DNA of 64,000 nucleotides from Tessaracoccus sp. MC1679 (GTDB lineage Bacteria; Actinomycetota; Actinomycetes; Propionibacteriales; Propionibacteriaceae): assembly GCF_014164775.1 (NCBI RefSeq), contig NZ_JACJGB010000002.1:248001-312000 (forward strand), in the 5' to 3' direction. Positions 1 to 8,789 of this stretch are shown one piece after another. Position numbers and translations under genes: made by a program. Numbering within the stretch: position 1 is the stretch's first letter; each line of letters begins with the position of its first letter. The notes beneath the pieces were generated by a model, which was given only the letters and a program-made list of their open reading frames with translations, had not been told where the DNA came from and did no database searches.

Positions 1-2668
1 TGGTGCGGGCGGCGGGCTTCCTGGCCGCGGTCTTCGCGGCGGGCTTCTTGGCCGCCGGGGCCCGCTTCGGGGCGGGCTTCTTCGCGGGTCCCTTCGCACG
101 CTTCTCGGCGATCATCTCGAACGCGCGCTCGGGCGTGATCGCCTCCGGGTCGTCATCGCGGCGCAGGGTGGCGTTGGTCTCCCCGTCGGTGACGTAGGGG
201 CCGAACCGGCCGGACTTCAGCACCACTGGCTTGCCGGAGACCGGATCCGCCCCGAACTCCTTCAGGGGCGCCGCCGCCGCGGCACGTCCGCGGGTCTTGG
301 GCTGCGCGTAGATGGCGAGGGCCTCCTCCAGCGTGATGCCGAAGATCTGATCCTCGGTGGCCAGCGAGCGGGAGTCCGTGCCGCGCTTCAGGTAGGGGCC
401 GTAACGGCCGTTCTGGGCGGTGATCTCCACCCCGTCGGCGTCCGCACCCACCACGCGGGGCAGGCTCATCAGCTTCAAGGCCGTGGGGAGGTCCATGGAG
501 TCCAGCGACATGGACTGGAACAGCGAACCCGTGCGCGGCTTGGCGGACTTGGGGGCGTCCTCCGGGAGGACCTCGGTGACGTACGGGCCGTAGCGCCCGT
601 TCTTGGCCACGATCAGGTTTCCGGAGGCCTCGTCCACGCCCAGCTCGCGCTCCTCGTCGAGTGGCTTACTCAGCAGCTCCTCCGCCACCTCGACGGTCAG
701 ACCGTCCGGGGCCAGGTCGTCGGGGACGTTGGCCCGGCGACCGTCCGACGACTCGACGTAGGTCCCGTAGCGGCCCACCCGCACGTCGATACCCGAGTCA
801 CGCAACGGGAACGTGGAGAGCGCACGGGCGTCGATCTCCCCCAGCTCGGTCACCAGCGTCTCCAGGCCGTGGTGCGCGCTGCCCTCAGGCCCGCGGTAGA
901 ACTCCGAGAGCACCGTGAGCCGCTTGGCCTTCCCAGAGGCGATCTCGTCGAGCTGATCCTCCAGCTGCGCGGTGAAGGCGTAGTCCACCAGCTCGGAGAA
1001 ATGCTCCTCCAGAAGCCTGGTGACGGCGAACGCCAGCCACGTCGGCACCAGGGCGGAGCCCTTCTTGAAGACGTAATCGCGGGCCGTGATGGTGCGGATG
1101 ATGGAGGCGTAGGTGGAGGGGCGGCCGATCTCCAGCTCCTCCAGCTTCGCCACGAGCGACGGCTCGGTGTAGCGCGCCGGCGGACGGGTCTCGTGGCCCG
1201 CCGCCTCCACCCTGGCGACCTCCAGCCCCTGGCCCTGCGTCAGGATCGGGAGGCGCGTCTGCTGATCATCGGAGGCGGACTCGTCGTCGACCCCCTGCAC
1301 GTAGGCCTTGAGGAAGCCCGGGAAGGTGATGGTGCGCCCCGACGCGACCAGACCACCGGTGGTCACCTCCGAGCCCCCCACGACGGTGGGGGCGAAGGAC
1401 GCGTCGATGCGGATGGTGAGCGACTCGCCCTTGGCATCGGCCATCTGGGAGGCCAGGGTGCGGCGCCAGATGAGCTGATAGAGGCGGAAGGTGTCCCCGA
1501 CGAGGCCGGTCTGGTCCGGGTGGCGGAACGTGTCGCCCGCGGGACGGATAGCCTCGTGGGCCTCCTGGGCGTTCTTGACCTTCGAGGTGTAGACCCGGGG
1601 CTGCGCGGGGAGGTACCTCTCGCCGAAGAGCTCCTTGACCTGCGCGCGCGCGGCAGCGATGGCCTGCCCTGCCAGCGTCACGGAGTCCGTTCGCATGTAG
1701 GTGATAAAGCCCTTCTCGTAGAGCTCCTGGGCCACCGACATGGCGCGCTGGGCCGTGAACCCGAGCTTGCGGCCGGCCTCCTGCTGCAGCGTGGTGGTGC
1801 GGAACGGCTCGTAAGGCTTGCGCGTGTAGGGCTTCGCCTCGACCGCCCCCACCGTGACGGCTGAGGCGCGGAGAGCGTCCGCGAGGGCCCGGGCGGACGC
1901 CTCGTCGAGGACGAGGACGTCCTGGGCCGTCAGCCGGCCCTCTGCGTCGAAGTCGCGGCCCTGTGCCACCCGCACTCCCCCGACGGTGGCGAGCCGGGCC
2001 GGAAAGTTGCGGGGGTCCGCGTCCGGTCCGGCGTCGAGGTGGGTGTCGAGATCCCAGTAGGACGCGGGAACAAAGGCGATGCGCTCACGCTCCCGATCGA
2101 CGACGAGCCTCGTGGCCACAGACTGCACGCGGCCCGCCGAGAGCCTCGGCATGACCTTCTTCCACAGCACGGGAGAGACCTCGTAGCCGTAGAGCCGGTC
2201 CAGGATGCGTCGGGTTTCCTGCGCGTCGACCAGGTCGACGTCGAGCTCCCGGGGATTGGTGACCGCCTCCTCGATGGCGGACCTGGTGATCTCGTGGAAC
2301 ACCATCCGCTTGACCGGCACCTTCGGCTTCAGCTCGTCCATGAGGTGCCACGCGATGGCCTCGCCCTCGCGGTCACCGTCGGTAGCCAGCAGGAGTTCAT
2401 CGACTCCGGCGAGCTTGGCCTTCAGGTCCTTCATGGTGGAGCGTTTGTCCGGCGAGACCACGTAGATGGCACGGAAGTCGTTGTCCACGTCCACGCCGGT
2501 GCGCGCCCACTTCTCGCCCTTGTACTTGGCGGGCACCTCGGCGGCCGACGTGGGGAGGTCGCGGACGTGGCCTCGGCTGGACTCGACGATGTAGTCGGAG
2601 CCGAGGAAACCGGCGATCTTTGTCGCCTTCGTCGGCGACTCGACGATCACGAGACGCTTGGCAGCCAT
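1..2668 (-). CDS. topA: DNA topoisomerase I (C-terminal end beyond window)
   Basis: Type IA topoisomerase, which relaxes negative supercoils by nicking and resealing one strand. The protein begins MAAKRLVIVESPTK at the ATG ending at 2668 and runs off the left edge after about 889 codons. The Toprim motif DGDREGEAIAWH is visible near residue 110. The catalytic tyrosine lies in FITYMRTDS (about residue 324). The last readable part is a Lys/Ala/Pro-rich basic tail, as in other actinobacterial TopA proteins, where it replaces the zinc-finger domains of E. coli TopA. Only the extreme C-terminus is missing. Its position matches Rv3646c in M. tuberculosis. A TTGACA box lies 50-55 bp upstream on the minus strand, but no good -10 follows it. 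Confidence 0.97.
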   Translation of the reverse strand, partial: MAAKRLVIVESPTKATKIAGFLGSDYIVESSRGHVRDLPTSAAEVPAKYKGEKWARTGVDVDNDFRAIYVVSPDKRSTMKDLKAKLAGVDELLLATDGDREGEAIAWHLMDELKPKVPVKRMVFHEITRSAIEEAVTNPRELDVDLVDAQETRRILDRLYGYEVSPVLWKKVMPRLSAGRVQSVATRLVVDRERERIAFVPASYWDLDTHLDAGPDADPRNFPARLATVGGVRVAQGRDFDAEGRLTAQDVLVLDEASARALADALRASAVTVGAVEAKPYTRKPYEPFRTTTLQQEAGRKLGFTAQRAMSVAQELYEKGFITYMRTDSVTLAGQAIAAARAQVKELFGERYLPAQPRVYTSKVKNAQEAHEAIRPAGDTFRHPDQTGLVGDTFRLYQLIWRRTLASQMADAKGESLTIRIDASFAPTVVGGSEVTTGGLVASGRTITFPGFLKAYVQGVDDESASDDQQTRLPILTQGQGLEVARVEAAGHETRPPARYTEPSLVAKLEELEIGRPSTYASIIRTITARDYVFKKGSALVPTWLAFAVTRLLEEHFSELVDYAFTAQLEDQLDEIASGKAKRLTVLSEFYRGPEGSAHHGLETLVTELGEIDARALSTFPLRDSGIDVRVGRYGTYVESSDGRRANVPDDLAPDGLTVEVAEELLSKPLDEERELGVDEASGNLIVAKNGRYGPYVTEVLPEDAPKSAKPRTGSLFQSMSLDSMDLPTALKLMSLPRVVGADADGVEITAQNGRYGPYLKRGTDSRSLATEDQIFGITLEEALAIYAQPKTRGRAAAAAPLKEFGADPVSGKPVVLKSGRFGPYVTDGETNATLRRDDDPEAITPERAFEMIAEKRAKGPAKKPAPKRAPAAKKPAAKTAARKPAART

Positions 2669-2759
2669 GGGTGATTCAGCCCTCCGGTCGGGAAACTCTC
2701 CGAACAATAGCCTGTGCTGTCAACGTGGCCCGAGCCTCGGGTGTCGCGGCGGGGGCCCG

Positions 2760-4247
2760 TCAGCCGCGCAGGGACTGCCCGCCGTCGGGACGCAGCAGCT
2801 GGTCCAGCAGCGCGACGCGCACCTCGGGCACGACGGCCGCGGCCAGTTCGGCGGCGTCCAGATCCAGCACCTGCGCCACGGCGCTGATCACCTGACCCAG
2901 CGTCAGGTCGCCGTCGAGGGATCCCAGGACGGCGGACAGAGCCGTGTCCGCCTTGATCGCCCTGCGGAGCCCCCCACGCTGCCGGAAGACGATGTGCTCG
3001 GGATGCTCCGCCCCCGGGGAACCGATGGTCTCCTGGTCGACGCCCACCAGCCGGGGAGAGGTCTCGAGGAGCTCGCCGAGCGGGAGTGTCGCGGCCGTGA
3101 CCGCCTCGGCGTGCCGGGCGAACACGTCCCCGACCGGCTGGGCGACGGCGTGGGGCCAGCTCTCGCACCGGACGTGCGGCTCGGCACGCTCCGCGCGGGT
3201 CACCAGGATCCAGCCCATGCCGACGGCCCTGATGCCGAGCCTCTCGAAGTAGTCCAGCCACTCGTTGTAGGCCGCGCGCCACCGGGGCGAGCCGGACAGC
3301 CCTGCGTCGGTCAGCCACATCTCGATGTAGGAGAAGATGTCGAGGCGCTCGCGCTCGATCACCCAGGCGTCGCACCCCTCCGGCACCCACCCGGCCAGCC
3401 GTTCCTCCCAGGAGTCCCCCAGGATGGCCCAGTTGGTGAGCAGCTGGAGGCTGCCTCCAGGGTTGAGGTGGGCAGCAGCCCCACGGACCAGCTGCTCCAC
3501 CAGCGAGTCACCCTCGAAGTTGGTCTCCCGGTAGGCCAGGGTGCTGGCCTCCTCGCTGGGTGGGCTCATCACGAACGGCGGATTGGACACGATCAGGTCG
3601 AAGCGCTCGCCGGACACCGGCTCGTAGAGCGACCCCTCACGGATGTCCACCACAACCTCGTTGAGAGCGGCGGTGAGGCGGGCCAGCTCAAGGGCCCGGG
3701 GGTTCACGTCGGTGGCCACCACGCGCGAGGCGTGCCGGGCGAGATGGAGGGACTGGACCGCGCACCCCGTCCCCAGGTCAAGGACGGAGCCGACGGTGCG
3801 GCGCATCGTGAGCTGGGCCAGCGTGGTCGACGCCGGCGAGACGCCGAGCACATAGTCCGGCCGGGTGGGCTCGGTCCGCCCGTCCATTCCGGGCGTCGGA
3901 TCGGCCACAATCCACCCCGTCGCACCGTCGTCGGGAGAACCGTAGGGCCGGATGTCGACCCCCGCCCTGATGCCGTCCGCATCGCGCGCCAGGTACCCGG
4001 CGTCGAGGAGCGGTGTCAGGTCCAACGCGGCGCGCACCTGCCGCTCCGGGAGCACCTGCTGGAGTATGAACAGCCTGATCAGCGTCGCCAGCGGATCCGT
4101 GGCCTCGCCCAGGGCCACGTCGGCCGGAACCGTGCAGTTGCGGCCGAGGCCGGCCTGCCCCTCCTCGCCGATCCTGTCCAGGACGGCGTCGACGGTGAAT
4201 CGGGCCGCCCGCAGGCTGGAACGGAGCGCGGTGGCGTCGAGAGGCAT
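2760..4247 (-). CDS. SAM-dependent methyltransferase (HemK/PrmC-like small-domain MTase)
   Basis: 495-residue protein. The class I SAM-binding motif DLGTGCAVQSLHLA is near residue 155 and the N/D-PP-F/Y catalytic motif SNPPF near residue 220. The latter is typical of N6-adenine and glutamine N5 methyltransferases (PrmC/HemK, MTS families). The ~120-residue N-terminal domain and ~180-residue C-terminal domain flanking the core match the long actinobacterial 'methyltransferase small domain' proteins rather than PrmC itself, so the substrate is unknown. It sits 91 bp upstream of topA on the same strand; the M. tuberculosis topA neighbourhood also has a long methyltransferase. The ATG at 4247 is the first start in frame. 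Confidence 0.75.
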   Translation of the reverse strand: MPLDATALRSSLRAARFTVDAVLDRIGEEGQAGLGRNCTVPADVALGEATDPLATLIRLFILQQVLPERQVRAALDLTPLLDAGYLARDADGIRAGVDIRPYGSPDDGATGWIVADPTPGMDGRTEPTRPDYVLGVSPASTTLAQLTMRRTVGSVLDLGTGCAVQSLHLARHASRVVATDVNPRALELARLTAALNEVVVDIREGSLYEPVSGERFDLIVSNPPFVMSPPSEEASTLAYRETNFEGDSLVEQLVRGAAAHLNPGGSLQLLTNWAILGDSWEERLAGWVPEGCDAWVIERERLDIFSYIEMWLTDAGLSGSPRWRAAYNEWLDYFERLGIRAVGMGWILVTRAERAEPHVRCESWPHAVAQPVGDVFARHAEAVTAATLPLGELLETSPRLVGVDQETIGSPGAEHPEHIVFRQRGGLRRAIKADTALSAVLGSLDGDLTLGQVISAVAQVLDLDAAELAAAVVPEVRVALLDQLLRPDGGQSLRG

Positions 4248-4268
4248 GCCGCCATCCTAGGGAACCGC

Positions 4269-6352
4269 TTACGCCATCGGCTGGAGCCGGCGTCGAGGCC
4301 CGCTGGCCCGGGGCCGCAGCCCCGGCCTCATCCGGCTGATGTCCTCACCCCCCTCCCGGAGGCCGATGAAGGCCACCGCCGCGTACGCGAGTGCCGCCCC
4401 GGTGACAGCCGCCCCGGTGGCGTTGATCCACCGGCCGGTGGCCACAGCCACCCCGACCGAGACGACGCACCAGAGCGTCATCACCCAGATGGAGAGGACC
4501 GCCCAGGCCGGGGCCGCCGTGCGGCCGCTCACCTTGGGGGTTCGGCCGAAGGGGATCCGCTTGCCGGTGAGACCCTGGTGGATGGACTTGAACACCCCGG
4601 CCAGGTGCACCGGGACCAGCATCAGGTTCAGCGCGAACACCCGTCCCATGTCGGTGGTCCGGTACCCGCTCAGCACGAGGTCGCGTGCGTAGAGGACGAA
4701 GTACGGTGCAGAGATCAGCGGAAGCCAGAGGCTGCGCAGCTCGTCGCCGCCCAGCGGGAGGAACAGGAGGGCCAGGAGCCCAAGGCTTCCCGTGGCGATG
4801 GAGGTGAGGTAGTGCATCCTGATCAGGAACGCGGGCACCGCCAGCCGGTCGAGGGGTCTCGCGAGCAGCCGCCGGAGCGCCTTGGGGGCGATGAGCAGCC
4901 CCCCGTTCGCCCATCGGCTGCGCTGGATGGCCAATGAGCCGAAGTCCGGTGGGGTGGCGCTCCAGGCGAGCCTCTGGGGGACGTTGTGCAGGTCCCATCC
5001 ACGCTCGGCGAGGTCCAAGGTGGACTCCGTGTCCTCGATCACGGTCCGGTCCTGGATGTAGCGCGCGATGGTATGGCCGCGCTCGGTGTCCTCGGCCCGG
5101 GTGTCCATCAGCGCCTCCTTGCGCAGCAGCGCGTTTGGCCCCCACCCAGAACGTCGCCCCGCACCACGTGAATCCCTGGTGCACGATGTATTGGATGTCG
5201 GTGGTGGCGCCGGCGATCCGCTCCAGCAGTCCGGTTGCCCCGGGGATGGCGGTGTAGGGGGTCTGGACCACGGCCAGACGCTCGTTGCCGGGCGCGGCGA
5301 ACGTGGCCGATAGGCGCAGCGCATACTCCGGGTCGAGCAGACTGTCCGCGTCCAGCGTGAGGACGAAGGAAGCGTCCGGGACCGGCAGGCCACGACCTGC
5401 CTCGACGCGTTCCAGCCACAGGCCCTGTGCCCCCTCGACCTCCCTGACGTTGGAGCCGAGGAGGTCGATGTAGGCGTTGAGGTTGGCCGCCTTGTTGGGC
5501 TCGTGGGTGAGGTTGGCGTAGCGCTTTCGCTGGAAGGCGGACACCTCGCACGTGTAGGCCGCCAGAAGCCGGCCGAACTCGCGCAGGATCCCGGCCCTGG
5601 ACCAGCCGCGGGGATCCCGGTCGGCCAGCATCCTCAGGCGCTCCTCCAGGAGCTGGGCCTGCCGCCGCCAGGTCACCTCCACGAAGTGGGCGTCGGTGTG
5701 GTCCGCGATCACCTCGAGCGCGGCCCGGTGGCGCGCCCAGCTGGCGAGCGAGTCCAGGGTGCGCAGCAGGGCCCCGGGCCCGTGCGGCTCCTCCCCCTCC
5801 GAGGCGAGGAAGCCGGTGTACCCGACCTCAACTATCCCTCTCGCCTCTGCCAGAGTGGCAGTGACCTCCTCCGGGACGCGCAGCCCGGCGGCGAGCAGCT
5901 CTCTGCTCTCGTCGTCGGCCGGCTGGGGCGGGTCATCGAGGAGCAGCGCCACCCGGAGTTTGGGGTGATGCTGGAACACGGCCGAGGTGAGGGTCTGACG
6001 GATGGTCCGCTGATCCTCCTTGAACGAGGGGACCAGCACGACGATGGGCTCCGCGTCCTCCCAGCTCTCCTCGATGAGCGCACCGAACGACGGGGCCTCG
6101 TGTGCCTGCGTCCGCAGCAGGTAGCCGAGTCGTGAGACCTGGTAGACCACATTGCCGGACACCAGCACGGTCAGGACCACCACCAGTGCGCCGAGCCTCA
6201 GAACCGTGAGTACCCGCCAATCGTCGGCGCGCGACCACGAGCAGGTCGAGGCTGAGCATGACCGCGGCCACCGCGGTGAGGACCATCATGGCCACGGTGA
6301 GGAGGACCTCGCCGCGTGCATCCGGGCGCGGCGAATCGGGTTGGGCAGCCAA
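4269..6352 (-). pseudogene. Family 2 glycosyltransferase, broken by two single-base frameshifts
   Basis: Three overlapping reading frames join into one ~690-residue membrane glycosyltransferase. The first frame (TTG start at 6352) gives a transmembrane helix. The second, entered near 6229-6236, gives a second helix, then DDPPQP and the DxD motif LDADS. The third, entered at 5134-5136, gives QRSRW (the QxxRW motif of processive cellulose-synthase-like enzymes) and four or five membrane helices. Each junction needs removal of one base. At the second, dropping one base of the TTT at 5134-5136 restores ...WVGANALLRKEAL. The intact version would transfer sugars at the membrane. Sequencing error is the main alternative to true decay, although neither site is a long homopolymer. 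Confidence 0.75.
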
Positions 6353-6574
6353 TGTTGACCTCCGTGGGGGTAGGGGCCAGCGGGGGTCGATTCACCCCAA
6401 CGCAGGATCCCCGCCTACCCGTACTCCCCACAGCCCTCCAAAGTCTGGCCAACGACGTCGGGGCGCCACTCTCACCCGGCCGACCAGCCACCCGTACGGT
6501 CAGCCGCGGCCACCCCGTCGGCCAGTTCCAGCCCTCCGACCGTCCAGTTGACCTGGACCCGGAGGCCCGGAAGG

Positions 6575-7624
6575 TCACGAGACCGAGTCGGTGGCCCCCT
6601 GCCAGAGGTTGACGCCCTCGACGCCTGCGTGCCGGTCGATGGCCGCGAGCTCCTCGGCGGTGAAGTCCATCTTCGCCAGGGCCGAGAGATTGTCGTCCAG
6701 TTGCCGTACCGACGATGCGCCGAGGACTACGGAGGTGACCGACGCGTCACCCTGGTCTCGCAGCGCCCAGGCGATGGCCATCTGCGCCAGGCTCTGCCCG
6801 CGGCCCTGAGCAATGTGATTGAGCGACCGGAGATGGGCGATGTTGTCCTCGGTGAGCAGGTCTGAGCCCAGCGACTTGCCTTGCGCGGCCCGCGAGTCTG
6901 CGGGGATGCCGTCGAGGTAGCGGTCGGTCAGCATGCCCTGCGCCAGCGGCGAGAAGGCGATGACGCCCATGCCCGCGTCGCGACAGGCCTTCAACAGGGA
7001 AGGCTCACCCTCCTCGACCCACCGGTTGAGCACGGAGTACGACGGCTGATGGATCACCAGCGGTGTGCCGAGGGCGCGGGCGATCTCCTGGGCCTTCGCA
7101 GTGAGCGCCGCCGAGTAGGACGAGATCCCCGCATACAGCGCCTTGCCGGAGCGCACGGCCTGGTCCAGCGCGGCCATCGTCTCCTCCAGCGGCGTCTCCG
7201 GATCCGGGCGGTGGTGATAGAAGATGTCCACGTACTCCAGGCGCATGCGCCGCAGCGAGTCGTCCAGCGAGCTCAGCAGGTACTTCCGGGACCCCCCGAA
7301 GCCGTAGGGGCCGGGCCACATGTCCCATCCGGCCTTGGACGAGATCACGAGCTCGTGCCGGTACGGGGTGAAGTCCTCCGTCATGATTCGACCGAAGTTG
7401 GTCTCTGAAGCGCCGTAGGGAGGACCGTAGTTGTTGGCGAGATCGAAGTGCGTCACCCCGCGGTCGAAGGCCCGGCGCAGAATGTCGCGTTGAGTCTGGA
7501 CCGGTTTGTCGTCGCCGAAGTTGTGCCAGAGCCCCAACGAAATGGCCGGGAGCTTGAGCCCCGAAGTCCCGAGGCGGCGGTACGGCATGGACGTGTAGCG
7601 GTCATCCGCGGCGATGTAGGTCAT
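6575..7624 (-). CDS. Aldo/keto reductase (L-glyceraldehyde 3-phosphate reductase / YghZ type)
   Basis: 349-residue NADPH-dependent aldo/keto reductase beginning MTYIAADDRYTSMPYRRLG. Catalytic-tetrad residues are recognisable: Asp and Tyr in FDLANNYGP, Lys in ISSKAGW and His in FYHHRPD. The phrases GPPYGASETNFGR and YHHRPDPETPLEETM are characteristic of the AKR14 (YghZ/GprA) subgroup, which reduces L-glyceraldehyde 3-phosphate and methylglyoxal. The start at 7624 was preferred to an upstream ATG at 7702 because the family begins just before YRRLG. A 222-bp gap with no visible gene separates it from the broken glycosyltransferase. Confidence 0.85.
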   Translation of the reverse strand: MTYIAADDRYTSMPYRRLGTSGLKLPAISLGLWHNFGDDKPVQTQRDILRRAFDRGVTHFDLANNYGPPYGASETNFGRIMTEDFTPYRHELVISSKAGWDMWPGPYGFGGSRKYLLSSLDDSLRRMRLEYVDIFYHHRPDPETPLEETMAALDQAVRSGKALYAGISSYSAALTAKAQEIARALGTPLVIHQPSYSVLNRWVEEGEPSLLKACRDAGMGVIAFSPLAQGMLTDRYLDGIPADSRAAQGKSLGSDLLTEDNIAHLRSLNHIAQGRGQSLAQMAIAWALRDQGDASVTSVVLGASSVRQLDDNLSALAKMDFTAEELAAIDRHAGVEGVNLWQGATDSVS

Positions 7625-7711
7625 GCCTCGCACTGTATCGCCGCGCGGGTGGGCCCGAGGGTGTCGCGGATCTGCTCCTGCTACGCCTCGCCTCAGCCGC
7701 ACCCACCGCCC

Positions 7712-8074
7712 TCAGGTGCCCGCGGTGGCGGACCTCACCAGCTCGCCGGGAAGCCCCGGCAGCGGCGGCTCCAGGCGGGCCCGGATCCCCACTTCCACCA
7801 CGATGGAGCGGCCCCCGCCTCGCACGTGGCACTCGGCGAGGTCCGCCTCGTTGCGCGCGGCCGCCTCCTCCGCCGCAGGGCACGGCAGCCGGCCTGAGAC
7901 CGCCGCGCTGACGGCCGCGAGCGCAGCCAGCTCAGCCGACTGCTCCGCTCTCCGTGCGATGAAGAACCACTGGATGAGGACCGCCGCGGCCATGAAGGCG
8001 CTGACCAGGACGAGGCAGAGGCCGGCCACCAGCACCGACCCGGCAGCCCCCCGATCGTCGCGGCGGCGCATCAC
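7712..8074 (-). CDS. TadE-like secretion-associated protein (Rv3654c type)
   Basis: 120-residue protein with one N-terminal membrane helix (about residues 10-35, GSVLVAGLCLVLVSAFMAAA) after a short basic MMRRRDDRG start. An Ala-rich segment and a small exported region with two cysteines follow. This is the layout of the actinobacterial 'helicase/secretion neighbourhood TadE-like' family, a putative minor pseudopilin of the Tad pilus. Its start overlaps the stop of the TadE gene by 4 bp (ATGA), so it is translationally coupled in the pilin-TadE-TadE-like operon. Confidence 0.7.
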   Translation of the reverse strand: MMRRRDDRGAAGSVLVAGLCLVLVSAFMAAAVLIQWFFIARRAEQSAELAALAAVSAAVSGRLPCPAAEEAAARNEADLAECHVRGGGRSIVVEVGIRARLEPPLPGLPGELVRSATAGT

Positions 8075-8430
8075 GGACCCGACCCGGGTTCGTAGGCCGC
8101 CCAGGAGGTGGCGGCGACCTCGACAGGCCCGATACCGGGCACCGCCACGGCCATCGTGACGGTGGCGGTCACGCCGTCGCCTCCCCGCCGCACGTCGATC
8201 ACCGCTCCCTCGGGTGCCCGTGCGCGTGCCTCCCGGAGGGCCACCTCGTCTGCTCTTGCCGCCTGGCGGGCAAGCTGCGCACTCGACTCGGAGACCGTGG
8301 CCTGCGCCACGCCCAGCAGCGAGAGCCCGGCGAGGCAGGTGGCCAGGACGGCGACCGTGAGGAAGCCGATGGCGAGCTCGACGGTGACCATGGCGCGCTC
8401 ACCCCGCCGGGATCCTCGCATGCTGGTCAT
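8071..8430 (-). CDS. tadE: TadE family type IV (Flp) pilus minor pilin
   Basis: 119-residue protein. After a basic leader (MRGSRRGERAM) comes VTVELAIGFLTVAVLATCLAGL, the prepilin-like TadE segment with a conserved Glu five residues into the hydrophobic helix. The exported C-terminal part is small and rich in Ala/Val. TadE proteins are pseudopilins processed by a prepilin peptidase and needed for Flp pilus assembly. It lies 11 bp downstream of the pilin gene on the same strand and overlaps the next TadE-like gene. The start at 8430 is tentative; an ATG at 8421 is also possible. Confidence 0.75.
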   Translation of the reverse strand: MTSMRGSRRGERAMVTVELAIGFLTVAVLATCLAGLSLLGVAQATVSESSAQLARQAARADEVALREARARAPEGAVIDVRRGGDGVTATVTMAVAVPGIGPVEVAATSWAAYEPGSGP

Positions 8431-8441
8431 GGGAGCCGGAC

Positions 8442-8642
8442 TCAGCCCTTGGCCATGTGGGTGAACACGTTGACCACCCAGTCGAACAGCGTCTTGTAGA
8501 ACTGGTTGTCGCCGAAGATACGCAGCAGCACCAGCGCGACGGTGGCCGCGGCCAGCAGACCGAGCGCGTATTCGACGGTGGTGAGTCCGCGCTGTGCCAG
8601 GGTTCGGGCCCGGGCCGAGCGCGTGGGAACAAGGTGAGCCAT
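8442..8642 (-). CDS. Flp-like pilin (DUF4244 family)
   Basis: 66-residue protein starting MAHLVPTRSARARTLAQRG, then LTTVEYALGLLAAATVALVLLRIF and a short polar tail. The basic leader ending in Gly, the Glu in TTVEY and the single helix are those of DUF4244/Flp-type pilins of actinobacterial Tad loci (Rv3656c in M. tuberculosis). A Shine-Dalgarno-like AAAGGA lies about 10 bp upstream of the ATG at 8642, which supports this start over an ATG 132 bp further upstream. This is the first gene of a three-gene pilin operon. It is separated by about 3.5 kb from the assembly-machine genes tadZABC. Confidence 0.8.
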   Translation of the reverse strand: MAHLVPTRSARARTLAQRGLTTVEYALGLLAAATVALVLLRIFGDNQFYKTLFDWVVNVFTHMAKG

Positions 8643-8686
8643 GGGAGGCGTCCTTTCGGTGCGCCGGCTGCCTGTCAGCCGGTCAC

Positions 8687-8700
8687 CCCCTTGTTCGCAA
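8687..8700 (-). promoter_or_regulatory. Shared 14-bp motif, pilin copy
   Basis: The minus-strand 14-mer TTGCGAACAAGGGG ends 44 bp upstream of the pilin ATG. The same 14 bases occur at 15877-15890, immediately upstream of tadZ, the first gene of the other Tad block. It contains the interrupted dyad TTG-N4-CAA. It could be a common regulator site, or a relic of a duplicated leader: in both places it reads Cys-Glu-Gln-Gly in frame with the gene that follows. Confidence 0.4.
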
Positions 8701-8789
8701 GCAGCCTCCGGCGTTTCCCGGGCACGGGCAAGGGGTGTGGACGACGGCAACGGACAACACCAATGCCTGTGCACAACGGAAGGCGGGCC

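Noticed and set aside
2658-4937. 759-codon plus-strand open frame
   Set aside because: Antisense to topA 5' end, the methyltransferase and the glycosyltransferase. Composition (runs of Gly/Arg/Pro/His) is that of a shadow frame in high-GC DNA, with no domain motifs.
8687-8700. LexA/SOS box reading of the shared 14-mer
   Set aside because: Contains GCGAAC but lacks the second half-site GTTCG at the proper distance.
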